64,000 nt of DNA from NCBI GenBank assembly GCA_020403265.1, contig JADBXZ010000011.1, positions 28,531-92,530 on the forward strand, given 5' to 3'. The notes beneath the pieces were generated by a model. That model had not been told where the DNA came from and did not search any database. It saw only the letters and a program-made list of their open reading frames with translations. A program made the translations under genes and the position numbers. This DNA comes from Bacteroidota bacterium (GTDB taxonomy: Bacteria; Bacteroidota; Bacteroidia; B-17B0; Aurantibacillaceae). This document shows positions 27,246 to 36,079 of this stretch, piece by piece (position 1 is the stretch's first letter; every line of letters begins with the position of its first letter).

Positions 27246-28703
27246 ATGAAATGCACTTTAATGCGTAAACTAGCAAAAATATCAATATTGCTTATACTTT
27301 GTTTTCAAGGCAAAACACAGCAGAGTTTTATGGACCTAAATACCATATTATCAGCACCTGATGATAGTGTTAAAGTATTAAAATTAATTGAAAAGTCCAC
27401 CTATTATGTTCAAATTGCTAAGTTTGATTCTGCCAGATTATTATACGATAAAGCGCTTCAACTATCAAAAAAAATAAATTATCGTTTTGGTGAACTTAAT
27501 GTTGGTGTTGATTTAGCAGGACTCGAAATGAAAAAGGGTAATTATGATTTAGCGCTGAAAAGTTATTATGTGTTGTTAGAAGCGGCTAAAACAAAAAATT
27601 TTAAATCTATTGAAGCTAAAATTTATAATGGAATTGGTACCATATATTTTGAACAAACAAATATCAACGAAGCAATTTCGTACTTTATAAAAAGCAGCCT
27701 GATTTATGAATTAATTCATGAGGATTCGCGCTTAGGGGCAAGTTATATTAATATTGGCGCAATGTATTCTGAATTAAAAAATGATGATTTAGCTTATAAA
27801 TATTATTTTAAGGCAGTTGAAGTATTCAATAAAACAGGAAATAACAATTATATTATTGCAGCATGGCATAATATCGGAATAATTCATCAGGATAAAGGAA
27901 GGTTAGACTCTGCAAATTACTATTACAGCAAAGCGTTAAAATTATCGGATGAAACACAAAACATTAATCAATTGGCGCTGTCCTATAACTATCTTGGAAG
28001 TCTTTTAGTTGCCGAAAAGTCATATGAAAAAGCAATAGTATCTTTTAACAAAGCTCTCCATTTAATTAATCAAATAGGAGACATTAATTGGAGAGCTCAT
28101 ATTTTGTTGGAGTTAACAGATGCTTATTTACCAAGCAACAACGCTGACAAAGTAATCGAATTAGTTAAAGAAGTCCAACAAATAAATTTGCAAATTGGAT
28201 CCTTAAGTATAAAAAAAGATTGTTACAAACAACTTTGGCATGCTTATAGAATAAAAGGACAACATGTTTTGGCGGACGAGTTTGTGAATCTTTTTGTTCA
28301 AGTTAATGATAGTTTAATTAATTCAGAAAATGTCGAAAAAATGGCAGAGTTGAATGCAAAGTACGAAAATGATAAAATACAAAAACAAATCGAAATCAAA
28401 AACGAACAATTAATGGTTCAGCGCGCAAAAATTGAAAAGTCTGATTTCGAAAAAAAAGTATTTATTACTGGTTCAATTTTTCTGTTGGGTCTATTTATTA
28501 TTTTAATCAGGGGATATTCTTTAATTAAAAAACGAAATCAAGAAATTTCAATTCAAAAAGAACAAATTCAAGACCAAAATATTATTCTTGAGGTTAAACA
28601 AAAGGAAATTCTTGATAGTATTCGTTATGCTAAACGAATTCAACAGGCGCTTCTGCCCAGTAATAATTTTTTAGAGAGAAAAATTGGTAATAAAAAGACA
28701 TAA
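27246..28703 (+). CDS. Exported TPR receptor ending at the YAKRIQ coupling motif (no phosphatase)
   Basis: The 485-residue protein has a signal peptide, eight or so TPRs (for example AKIYNGIGTIYFEQTNINEAI and ALSYNYLGSLLVAEKSYEKAI), a coiled coil, and a membrane helix at about 405-425. A second coiled coil then leads into LDSIRYAKRIQQALLP, after which it ends with only 14 more residues. In the preceding gene the same motif leads straight into the PP2C domain. The sequence after the stop (28704-28727) does not continue a phosphatase frame, so the domain is absent rather than frameshifted. It follows the phosphatase gene by 30 bp. M1 (27246) or M6 (27261) may be the start. Confidence 0.85.
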   Translation: MKCTLMRKLAKISILLILCFQGKTQQSFMDLNTILSAPDDSVKVLKLIEKSTYYVQIAKFDSARLLYDKALQLSKKINYRFGELNVGVDLAGLEMKKGNYDLALKSYYVLLEAAKTKNFKSIEAKIYNGIGTIYFEQTNINEAISYFIKSSLIYELIHEDSRLGASYINIGAMYSELKNDDLAYKYYFKAVEVFNKTGNNNYIIAAWHNIGIIHQDKGRLDSANYYYSKALKLSDETQNINQLALSYNYLGSLLVAEKSYEKAIVSFNKALHLINQIGDINWRAHILLELTDAYLPSNNADKVIELVKEVQQINLQIGSLSIKKDCYKQLWHAYRIKGQHVLADEFVNLFVQVNDSLINSENVEKMAELNAKYENDKIQKQIEIKNEQLMVQRAKIEKSDFEKKVFITGSIFLLGLFIILIRGYSLIKKRNQEISIQKEQIQDQNIILEVKQKEILDSIRYAKRIQQALLPSNNFLERKIGNKKT

Positions 28704-28727
28704 TACTATATTGTAAATAACTTAAAC

Positions 28728-29972
28728 TTATTTATTAAGGTGTTTTCTAATTAAAGTTAAGTTTGGCATTATAGCCATTTGTATGCGCTTGGCGTAGTGA
28801 ATGGAGTCTAAGATCTCTTTCTGTTTTTCTTTCAATTCTTCAGCTTGATTTTCAACCTTTTTTGTTAGTAGTTTTTGTTTTTGTAAGTTCTTAAAAACTA
28901 TTATTAAAAAAACAACAACAATCAAAAGAATAACAGCGCTAAGTAATATGATGTAAGTTTTTATTTTCTTCTCATAGTTTATTTTTTGTTCGTTTAAGGC
29001 CTGTTCTTTTTTTAAATCTAAATCAAATGAGAGTTTTGTTATTTCAAGTTCATTCTCGTTTATTTTCGTATCTGCTAAAACTTTAGAGTATTTTTCTAAA
29101 TACCTTAAAGCGGAGTCTTTTTCATTAAGGCTTTTATAAGTTAAATATAAGTTTTCATAAAAGTATCTTTTTTCATATAAGTCTTCACTTGTTTGAATGT
29201 ATTCATAATTTTTGTATAAAATACGTAACGCTTGCTGGTATTCTTTTTTAGCGTAAAATAATTCAAACTTAACACGATCAAGGGTATAGTAGTGCTGTGC
29301 GTTAAATTCCTTATTATGCTTCTTTATCAAAAGCTCATTCATTTCAATTAAGCGTGATACGGAGTCGAAATAACGTTTTCTGAGATATATGTCAACTAGA
29401 TTGCTCCTAATGTTAAAATAAGAATTAATAGAATCTTTATCAGTTTTAGCTACAGCCAATCCTTTGTGGTAGTAATTTAATGCAGTTAATGTATCCCCAT
29501 TTTCTTCATAAATTATTGCAAGACTATTGTATTGGTTTGCTAGGTTTTCTTTATTCGGTAGTTGATTAATTAATTCAATAGCTATTTTACCGTATTTTAC
29601 GGCATTCACCTTGTCTCCTGCCAAACAATATGCTTGTGCTAAATTACTGGCAACTTTACTTTGACCTAAGACATTTTTGTTTTCTAAAAAATTAATAAAG
29701 GCTACATTACCAACTTCAATGGATTCTCTATAGTCACTAATGTTCACATAAATTATCTGCTTGTTAAGCAATGTTTTACCATAATACTCGTTTGATTCAT
29801 TTTTGGATAGGGCTGTTAATATGGAGTCACAAACTAGCAGAGCGTTTTTAAATTCACCATTAGTCAACAATGTGCGTGAGTGAACATAGCTTTTCTTTAT
29901 TTCTGTTTGACTTAAAGCCTCTTGATAAATTATTAGGACTAAAAGGACTAGATATAAATTAATGTTTCGCAA
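28728..29972 (-). CDS. Exported TPR receptor ending at the YAKRIQ coupling motif (no phosphatase)
   Basis: The 414-residue protein has a TTG start, a signal peptide (ending YQEALSQ), TPRs over about 30-290 (NLAQAYCLAGDKVNAVKYGK, QYNSLAIIYEENGDTLTALN), a membrane helix at about 338-360 and a coiled coil. It ends with DSIHYAKRIQMAIMP followed by NLTLIRKHLNK and stop. The tail resembles that of the 40672-42060 protein (NQRYIKKHLDKNS), so the truncation point is shared by separate genes. It converges on the 27246-28703 gene with a 24-bp gap. Confidence 0.85.
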   Translation of the reverse strand: MRNINLYLVLLVLIIYQEALSQTEIKKSYVHSRTLLTNGEFKNALLVCDSILTALSKNESNEYYGKTLLNKQIIYVNISDYRESIEVGNVAFINFLENKNVLGQSKVASNLAQAYCLAGDKVNAVKYGKIAIELINQLPNKENLANQYNSLAIIYEENGDTLTALNYYHKGLAVAKTDKDSINSYFNIRSNLVDIYLRKRYFDSVSRLIEMNELLIKKHNKEFNAQHYYTLDRVKFELFYAKKEYQQALRILYKNYEYIQTSEDLYEKRYFYENLYLTYKSLNEKDSALRYLEKYSKVLADTKINENELEITKLSFDLDLKKEQALNEQKINYEKKIKTYIILLSAVILLIVVVFLIIVFKNLQKQKLLTKKVENQAEELKEKQKEILDSIHYAKRIQMAIMPNLTLIRKHLNK

Positions 29973-29992
29973 TAGCTTGGTAGAATATCACA

Positions 29993-30000
29993 CTAAGATA
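29993..30000 (-). promoter_or_regulatory. Variant -7 element TATCTTAG
   Basis: Lies 20 nt before the TTG start at 29972. It is the same octamer as before the TPR phosphatase gene. Confidence 0.35.
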
Positions 30001-30031
30001 TTAATTTTTAACAATACATGCTCATTATCAT

Positions 30032-30039
30032 TATCTTTG
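30032..30039 (+). promoter_or_regulatory. Bacteroidota -7 element TATCTTTG
   Basis: A perfect TAnnTTTG match, 11 nt before the ATG at 30051. It supports that ATG over the in-frame upstream ATG at 30018. Confidence 0.5.
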
Positions 30040-30050
30040 TGTGTTCAAAA

Positions 30051-31964
30051 ATGCAAACAAATTATGATGTTATAGTTGTTGGCGCCGGGCACGCCGGCTG
30101 TGAAGCAGCAGCAGCTGCCGCTAACATGGGAAGTAAAGTTTTACTGCTTACCATGAACATGCAAACCATTGCGCAAATGAGTTGTAACCCGGCCATGGGA
30201 GGTATTGCTAAAGGTCAAATTGTCCGCGAAATTGATGCCATGGGTGGTTACAGTGGCATTGTTTCAGATAAATCAGCTATACAATTCCGCATGCTTAACC
30301 GCAGTAAAGGCCCTGCTATGTGGAGTCCGCGAACGCAAAACGACCGAATGCTTTTTGCAGCCTTATGGCGCGAGATGCTTGAAAATACACATAATGTAGA
30401 TTTTTGGCAGGACATGTGTAAAGGATTGCTTGTTAGTAAAGATGGTAAACGTATAGAGGGGGTTGTTACCGGCATGGGTATTGAATTTAAAGCCAAGGCA
30501 GTAGTTTTAACAAATGGTACTTTTTTAAACGGTTTAATTCATATTGGCGAAAAACAGCTAGGTGGTGGTCGCAGTGGTGAAAGTGCTAGTTATGGTATAA
30601 CAGAACAGTTACTTCAACTTGGTTTTGAAAGCGGACGAATGAAAACAGGCACACCGCCGCGCATTGATGGCCGTAGCCTTGATTACGCCAAAATGGAACA
30701 ACAAGATGGGGATGAAATTGTGGACAAGTTCTCTTATCTCGAAAATACATCTCCTTTTTTTAACAATGTCAGTCTGAGCGGAGTCGAAGACTGCTTTGTA
30801 AAAAAACAACTACCCTGCCACATTACTTACACAAACCCCAAAGTACACGAAATACTAAAAACGGGTTTCGAAAAATCGCCGATGTTTCAAGGGCGCATAC
30901 AAGGCCTTGGGCCACGCTATTGCCCAAGCATTGAGGATAAAATTAATCGTTTTAGTGAGCGAGATCGTCACCAATTGTTTGTGGAACCTGAAGGTTGGAA
31001 TACCATTGAGATTTATTTAAACGGTTTTTCTTCTTCATTACCTGAGGATGTTCAATATAAGGCTTTACAGCAAATTCCTGGATTGGAAAATGCTAAAATG
31101 TTTCGACCCGGTTATGCCATCGAGTACGATTACTTCCCTCCTACTCAACTTAAATTAACACTCGAAACACAATTAGTGGAGAATCTGTATTTCGCCGGTC
31201 AGATAAACGGAACCACGGGTTATGAAGAAGCAGCCTGCCAAGGATTAATGGCTGGTATCAATGCACATTTAAAAATAAACGAAAAGGCACCTTTAATATT
31301 AAATCGTTATGAAGCCTACATTGGCGTTTTGATTGATGATTTGGTTAATAAAGGAACAGATGAACCTTACCGTATGTTTACAAGTAGAGCCGAGTATCGT
31401 TTGTTGTTGAGGCAAGATAACGCCGACGTGCGGTTAACGGAATTGTCTTATAATTTAGGTTTGGCAAGTGAGCAACGTTATTTAGCGGTAAAGCAAAAAA
31501 TAGCTAACTACGAAAAAATTATAACTCATTTTAAAAACAACAGTGCTGAACCAAATATTTTGAATCCTTTTTTAGAAAGCGTTGGCTCTGCCCCACTCTC
31601 TCAAAAATGGCGTTACTTTAATATTTTAGCCCGACCAAACGTAACTATTTCAGACATGGCTAAAAATGATGAAAGTTTACAAGCTTATTTAAAAGACTTT
31701 AATAACGAAACCATTGAGCAAGCTGAAATATTAATGAAGTACGAAGGCTACATTGATCGCGAAAAAGAAAATGCAGATAAGTTAAAACGTTTGGAAGAAT
31801 ATAAAATTCCGAGCAACTTTGATTATTCTGCAGTTAAAAGTTTAGGCCTCGAGGCAACTGAGAAATTTAAGAAATTTAAGCCGGCTACAATTGGCCAAGC
31901 GAGCCGCATTAGCGGTATTAACCCTGCTGATGTAAATGTGTTATTGATTCATTTGGGGAGGTAG
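30051..31964 (+). CDS. mnmG: tRNA uridine 5-carboxymethylaminomethyl modification enzyme MnmG (GidA)
   Basis: The 637-residue flavoprotein, with MnmE, builds the cmnm5 or related group on wobble U34 of tRNAs. Seen: the FAD-binding [16 protein letters not shown] near the N-terminus, [36 protein letters not shown], the active-site-region [33 protein letters not shown], and the C-terminal tRNA-binding domain ending [19 protein letters not shown]. It is full length. I start it at ATG 30051 because a promoter element lies between that and the earlier ATG. The gene is often origin-proximal in bacteria, which fits the parS sites 8-9 kb away. Confidence 0.97.
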   Translation: MQTNYDVIVVGAGHAGCEAAAAAANMGSKVLLLTMNMQTIAQMSCNPAMGGIAKGQIVREIDAMGGYSGIVSDKSAIQFRMLNRSKGPAMWSPRTQNDRMLFAALWREMLENTHNVDFWQDMCKGLLVSKDGKRIEGVVTGMGIEFKAKAVVLTNGTFLNGLIHIGEKQLGGGRSGESASYGITEQLLQLGFESGRMKTGTPPRIDGRSLDYAKMEQQDGDEIVDKFSYLENTSPFFNNVSLSGVEDCFVKKQLPCHITYTNPKVHEILKTGFEKSPMFQGRIQGLGPRYCPSIEDKINRFSERDRHQLFVEPEGWNTIEIYLNGFSSSLPEDVQYKALQQIPGLENAKMFRPGYAIEYDYFPPTQLKLTLETQLVENLYFAGQINGTTGYEEAACQGLMAGINAHLKINEKAPLILNRYEAYIGVLIDDLVNKGTDEPYRMFTSRAEYRLLLRQDNADVRLTELSYNLGLASEQRYLAVKQKIANYEKIITHFKNNSAEPNILNPFLESVGSAPLSQKWRYFNILARPNVTISDMAKNDESLQAYLKDFNNETIEQAEILMKYEGYIDREKENADKLKRLEEYKIPSNFDYSAVKSLGLEATEKFKKFKPATIGQASRISGINPADVNVLLIHLGR

Positions 31965-32155
31965 TTCAATTTTATTAAGCGAATAGTTCAATCAATTTAA
32001 CCGGAATATATTATCTGGTCTAAATATCTAAAATATGGCGCCAAAAAGGTAATGCTATTAATAGCGTATATTCTAATAATGTTCTGTCCAAATTAAGCAT
32101 AACTCTTTACTAAAGTCATTTCGACGAATAATATTAAACTTTTTTACGAATTGCA

Positions 32156-32163
32156 TATCTTAG
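32156..32163 (+). promoter_or_regulatory. Variant -7 element TATCTTAG
   Basis: Lies 16 nt before the ATG at 32180. It is the third occurrence of this octamer just upstream of a gene in the window. Confidence 0.3.
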
Positions 32164-32179
32164 ATATAAAATTTATCCA

Positions 32180-33448
32180 ATGAAAAAACCAATAACCACT
32201 TTATTAATGGGTTTGACAAGTTGTTTGCTTGCTCAAACGCCAAAGTTGCAGATTTCGCTCACCTCACACAACGAACCTACACCCATGGAAACATACACAT
32301 CTGCCTCAGTGTACAATCCAGTAAAAGACACCCTAAAACGCATTGTTGATATTGTTCATGCTAAAAACGCAAAATACAATATGCAATTAATGCCTAACTT
32401 TATTCAAGGTGCTTTAGTACATCAATCGGCGGCCACCAGCACTAATGATATTATTGAGTATGCGTATAAAATCGGTGGGGTACCAGGAAATGTTGTAGAG
32501 ATTGACCCACGATACAAAACAACAACGTTATATAATATTGCAGATGTAAGTTACTCTATTAATTTAACGGGTGCTCAATCTAGCAGCGTTGTAGGTGGTT
32601 TTGTACATTTTAATCAAACCGGACAATATACTGCTGGAGATTGGACCCCATATACATCACCTATTACTGCGCAAAACACAAGTACATATACATGGAAAGC
32701 AAATATCATGTGGGGAGCAGGAAGTCTACCTCCACACACAAAAGATGCTAACAACTATGGTAATTGGAAACCAAGAGGTAAAAGCGATTCAATTGATTTT
32801 TATTGCCACGATCCTGCTCAAACCATTTGGTTGCAAGGCAATGGTTGTGCTTGGGTTTTAACTCCAACAACCAACGTTAATCAAATGATTGCTGATATTA
32901 GAAGTGAGGCTACAAAAATTGTAAACGGAACTTATCCTAGTAATAAATTTTATAATGGGAACTTAATGATCAATTTTAAAGATTTTGGAACGAGTACCGT
33001 AGTTCCAACATTTCAGATGCCGGTTGTTCTTTCACGCGTGTTAGATTCTATTAATGTTTTAGTTAGTCAAGGGAAAGCTGAATTCAGAACCATTACTCAA
33101 AAACAAGCTGCGTTTGCAGCATGGAGTGCAAGTACGGGAATAGCCTATTCTCAATGGCAGTGCGGACAAACTACAACACTAGCCGCAACTTGTAATATGA
33201 CTGGGCTTGAGAAAAGACAAAAAGATAATTTCGTTATCTCACCAAATCCTACCAGTAAGTCATTCATAATAAAAGGCCTTCAAAACCAACAACACTATAC
33301 AATTGAAATCCTTGATGCTATGGGAAGACTTTTTATGAAAGAAGAAATAGTGTTTTTAAACGAAAGAGAGTTAAGTTTGGAACGTTTTAATCCTGGTCTT
33401 TATTACATAAGAATTGGCACTACAATTCATAAAATAGTAAAAGAGTAG
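32180..33448 (+). CDS. T9SS type A sorting-domain secreted protein, possible deacetylase-like barrel
   Basis: The 422-residue protein has a signal peptide (ending CLLAQ). Its body opens with LQISLTSHNEPTPME and a long helix DTLKRIVDIVHAKNAKYNMQ, the layout of glycoside hydrolase/deacetylase (NodB-like) barrels. The usual metal-binding TFDDGP motif is absent, however, so catalysis is unproven. The C-terminal 75 residues form a type A sorting domain: FVISPNPTSKSFIIKG, YTIEILDAMGRLFMKE, and ending GLYYIRIGTTIHKIVKE. It should be exported by type IX secretion. A strong terminator follows. I cannot name the function of the body. Confidence 0.75.
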   Translation: MKKPITTLLMGLTSCLLAQTPKLQISLTSHNEPTPMETYTSASVYNPVKDTLKRIVDIVHAKNAKYNMQLMPNFIQGALVHQSAATSTNDIIEYAYKIGGVPGNVVEIDPRYKTTTLYNIADVSYSINLTGAQSSSVVGGFVHFNQTGQYTAGDWTPYTSPITAQNTSTYTWKANIMWGAGSLPPHTKDANNYGNWKPRGKSDSIDFYCHDPAQTIWLQGNGCAWVLTPTTNVNQMIADIRSEATKIVNGTYPSNKFYNGNLMINFKDFGTSTVVPTFQMPVVLSRVLDSINVLVSQGKAEFRTITQKQAAFAAWSASTGIAYSQWQCGQTTTLAATCNMTGLEKRQKDNFVISPNPTSKSFIIKGLQNQQHYTIEILDAMGRLFMKEEIVFLNERELSLERFNPGLYYIRIGTTIHKIVKE

Positions 33449-33462
33449 TTTTATATCAATAA

Positions 33463-33492
33463 AAAAAGCATTAGGTTTTCTAATGCTTTTTT
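33463..33492 (+). terminator. Rho-independent terminator
   Basis: AAAAAGCATTAG, a 5-nt loop, then CTAATGCTTTTTT: a 7-bp GCATTAG/CTAATGC core plus A/T pairs and a T tract, 14 bp after the stop of the T9SS cargo gene. Confidence 0.85.
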
Positions 33493-33616
33493 ATTTTTTA
33501 ACTTTAATGCTATTTATCCCATTTTATTCATTTGGTTTTCCAAATGAATAAACGATGTAAGAAAATCAACCATTTGCTTAGAAATACCTGAAACCCAAAA
33601 GGTGATTTTCTAAATC

Positions 33617-33646
33617 GGGCTTGCCTGCAATAAGCAGGACAAACCC
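33617..33646. repeat. Strong hairpin beside palindromic repeat copy 2
   Basis: GGGCTTGCCTGC and GCAGGACAAACCC flank AATAA. The CCTGC/GCAGG core is perfect and the outer GGGcTTG/CAAACCC pairs 6 of 7. It directly abuts the repeat at 33642-33700. Confidence 0.5.
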
Positions 33647-33700
33647 AACTAATGCAGTTAGTTCGGCTCATGCTTCGCCTTCTAATGCATAAATTGGATT
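33642..33700. repeat. Palindromic repeat copy 2 (imperfect arms)
   Basis: AACCCAACTAATGCA (33642-33656) pairs 12 of 15 with TGCATAAATTGGATT (33686-33700). The left half also carries the small hairpin AACTAA-TGCAG-TTAGTT. It shares sequence blocks in the same order with the element at 24873-24915. Confidence 0.5.
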
Positions 33701-33715
33701 TATATTATTACCAAC

Positions 33716-35827
33716 TTAATTAACTCCCGAGTTTTCAAATATTTTTTCGTTTAACAGTTCTATCAAATACACGCGTTTTCCATTATAGTTGGCAGTTAAA
33801 AACGCATCTGAATATCCAAGGTTTCTAACTTGAATTAAGTAATCATCTGCTTCTTGCCAGGTGTTAAAACTTTTGTTTACTACAATAACTTGTATGTCAC
33901 CATTAATCACCTCGGTTTGTTTACTCCCACCGTAGCGACTAAGTTTAGTGCTATTAAAGTTTTGCGGTTTACGGTAAGCACCAACTTGTACGTAATAACT
34001 TAAACCAGGTAATGTTTTTGTTCCTATTTTATTTTTTAATCTTGCCCTTGGTGTTTCTCCGGTATTATTTGTTGCCGTTGCGTTGGCTGCATTTGTTTCA
34101 TTTGTTGATGTGTTAACGGTGCCGGTAGATGCCATATTTCCTCCTCCTGAAGTGTTTTCAAACATACTTGGATCTAAGCTTTTTTTAACCGAGTCAGCAT
34201 CTGTAATTTCTATAGTTTTATTTCTAGGTATTGTATCTCCATCACCAAAATTGATATTTATAATTTTTTCTGCGTAGCCTGTCACCTTAGAGGTTTGAAT
34301 ATTATATGATCTATCACCTAATACAGGATGATAGTAGTTAATTTTATAATTGTAGCCAGAGGGCAAACTAACAAGGTAGTTACCTGAAGAGGCGTTGGAA
34401 TTAAATTGACCAAAAGGCCTTCCGTTTTCTAAAAATACTTGAATCTTGCCATAGTATGGTTGACCGTTTTCTTTTAATCTACCTTTAATCACCGTTAGAA
34501 TTGATTTTTTTGAACCAATTCCGGGTTCTACAACGTAAATATCCTTATCTCCCAAGCCACCCTCTCTAGCACTTGAAAAGTAACCTTTTTTACCATCAGC
34601 AGACAGTACATAGTAAATATCATCATCTGTTGTGTTTAGCGGGTATCCAAGATTAACAGGCGCTTTCCAAACACTATCTATTTCATCTAAGTTCGACATA
34701 AAAATATCATATCCGCCCATGCTATTGTGTCCCATAGAACTAAACACTAAAGTTCTTCCGTCGGGATGTAAAAATGGTGCGTCATCATCAAATTCTGTGT
34801 TTACAGTTTTACCCAGATTTTTAACTTTTCCCCATGAACCATCTTCCATCAATGTTGCTTCGTACAAGTCCCTTCCTCCAAATCCACCTGAGCGCTCACT
34901 TGCAAAAATAATTTTACGTTGAGAAGACGACATAGTGATACTTCCTTCCCAGCTTTTAGAGTTAACATCTCCTTTAAGCTTTTCCGGTTGCGAGTATTCT
35001 GTGCCCATTAGCTTACATTCATAAATGTCTCCTCCATCCTCTTCATTGGCCCTAAAGATCATGAGTTTCTGTCCGTCGTTACTAATAGCGATTACAGCAT
35101 CATTTGAAACTGTGTTAATGTTTTGTAGTGTTCTAGGCTCTGACCAAGCTCCGTTTTTTTTCTGTGATAACAATATGTCTTCAAAGTGTATCCCCTGTGG
35201 GTTTGGCCTGCCTAATAAATCTCTTAATCCACCCAGGCTTTTGATACCTCTATAGGTGATAAACATATTCTCTTCATCAGCGGTTAATATTGGCGCATAT
35301 TCTGCAGCATTAGAATTTAATGGTGCGCCTACGTTCTGTATGTTTACTTTAACTGGATTGCTAACGAGAGTTAAAGCATTATCATTGTATTTATCTGTTA
35401 GCTTTAATGTTTTAATTTGGTCGTTTTTTAACTTTCCGTTTTTTAATAGACTTGCAATTAATTCTTTTGATTTTTCAAACTGATAAGTTTTATGATATAA
35501 AATAGCATAATAATAATCTAAATCAATAGCTTTTTTATCTCTTATTTTTACATCATTTAAATATTTTTCAGCTACCTTGTGTTTGTCTGAAATGTATATC
35601 GCACAAATACCGGTTAGGTATTTTAAATATAAGTCATTCGGATGAAGTCTCAATAAAGAGTCATAACGTTCATAAGCAAAAGCATAAAGTTTTTCTTCAT
35701 AAAAAACATTTGCACTTTCAAAGTATTTTTGCTGAGGTCTTGGCCATTTACTTACGTCTATTTCTTGTGCGTTTATGAGCAATACACTTGAAAGAAAAAT
35801 GAACGCTGAAATAATTAATTTTTTCAT
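33716..35827 (-). CDS. PorE-like exported protein: TPR, PD40 propeller, CRD, C-terminal SPOR domain
   Basis: The 703-residue protein has a signal peptide (ending LLINAQ), TPR-like helices (25-110) and a beta-propeller of PD40/WD40-like repeats (about 170-440, with FLHPDGRTLVFSS and LSADGKKGYFSSAREGGLGDKDIY). A carboxypeptidase-regulatory-like beta-sandwich (about 445-520) and an Asn/Thr-rich linker follow. The C-terminal SPOR domain (about 610-700) reads LSYYVQVGAYRKPQNF, WQEADDYLIQVRNLGY and VYLIELLNEKI. The first three domains match PorE of the type IX secretion machinery, which ends in a peptidoglycan-binding OmpA domain. Here a SPOR domain, which also binds peptidoglycan glycan strands, takes that place. 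It stands alone on the minus strand. Confidence 0.82.
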   Translation of the reverse strand: MKKLIISAFIFLSSVLLINAQEIDVSKWPRPQQKYFESANVFYEEKLYAFAYERYDSLLRLHPNDLYLKYLTGICAIYISDKHKVAEKYLNDVKIRDKKAIDLDYYYAILYHKTYQFEKSKELIASLLKNGKLKNDQIKTLKLTDKYNDNALTLVSNPVKVNIQNVGAPLNSNAAEYAPILTADEENMFITYRGIKSLGGLRDLLGRPNPQGIHFEDILLSQKKNGAWSEPRTLQNINTVSNDAVIAISNDGQKLMIFRANEEDGGDIYECKLMGTEYSQPEKLKGDVNSKSWEGSITMSSSQRKIIFASERSGGFGGRDLYEATLMEDGSWGKVKNLGKTVNTEFDDDAPFLHPDGRTLVFSSMGHNSMGGYDIFMSNLDEIDSVWKAPVNLGYPLNTTDDDIYYVLSADGKKGYFSSAREGGLGDKDIYVVEPGIGSKKSILTVIKGRLKENGQPYYGKIQVFLENGRPFGQFNSNASSGNYLVSLPSGYNYKINYYHPVLGDRSYNIQTSKVTGYAEKIININFGDGDTIPRNKTIEITDADSVKKSLDPSMFENTSGGGNMASTGTVNTSTNETNAANATATNNTGETPRARLKNKIGTKTLPGLSYYVQVGAYRKPQNFNSTKLSRYGGSKQTEVINGDIQVIVVNKSFNTWQEADDYLIQVRNLGYSDAFLTANYNGKRVYLIELLNEKIFENSGVN

Positions 35828-36039
35828 AGGTTTAAATTACATACTTCATGCTTTCTTTTGATGTGCCGTTACTGAACTTGTTAACGATTGTTTTTTAATA
35901 ACTTAGAGCGGCTAACCTCTTTCTAAAATGCATAAAATCATCATTACCAAATTTGCAAAAAGACCTTGTTATTTATTTAATACAAATTGACTTATTAAGG
36001 TTGATAAAATTTATTTTATAATAATCTTATGCTACATAA

Positions 36040-36051
36040 TGTCTATAGACA
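36040..36051. repeat. 12-bp perfect palindrome TGTCTATAGACA
   Basis: It lies in the 252-bp spacer between the PagL-like and PorE-like genes, 29 bp past the PagL-like stop, with outer CATA/TATG symmetry after mismatches. It could be an operator or part of a weak terminator. Confidence 0.35.
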
Positions 36052-36079
36052 CCTATGTTATATGATTTGCAGATTCTTG

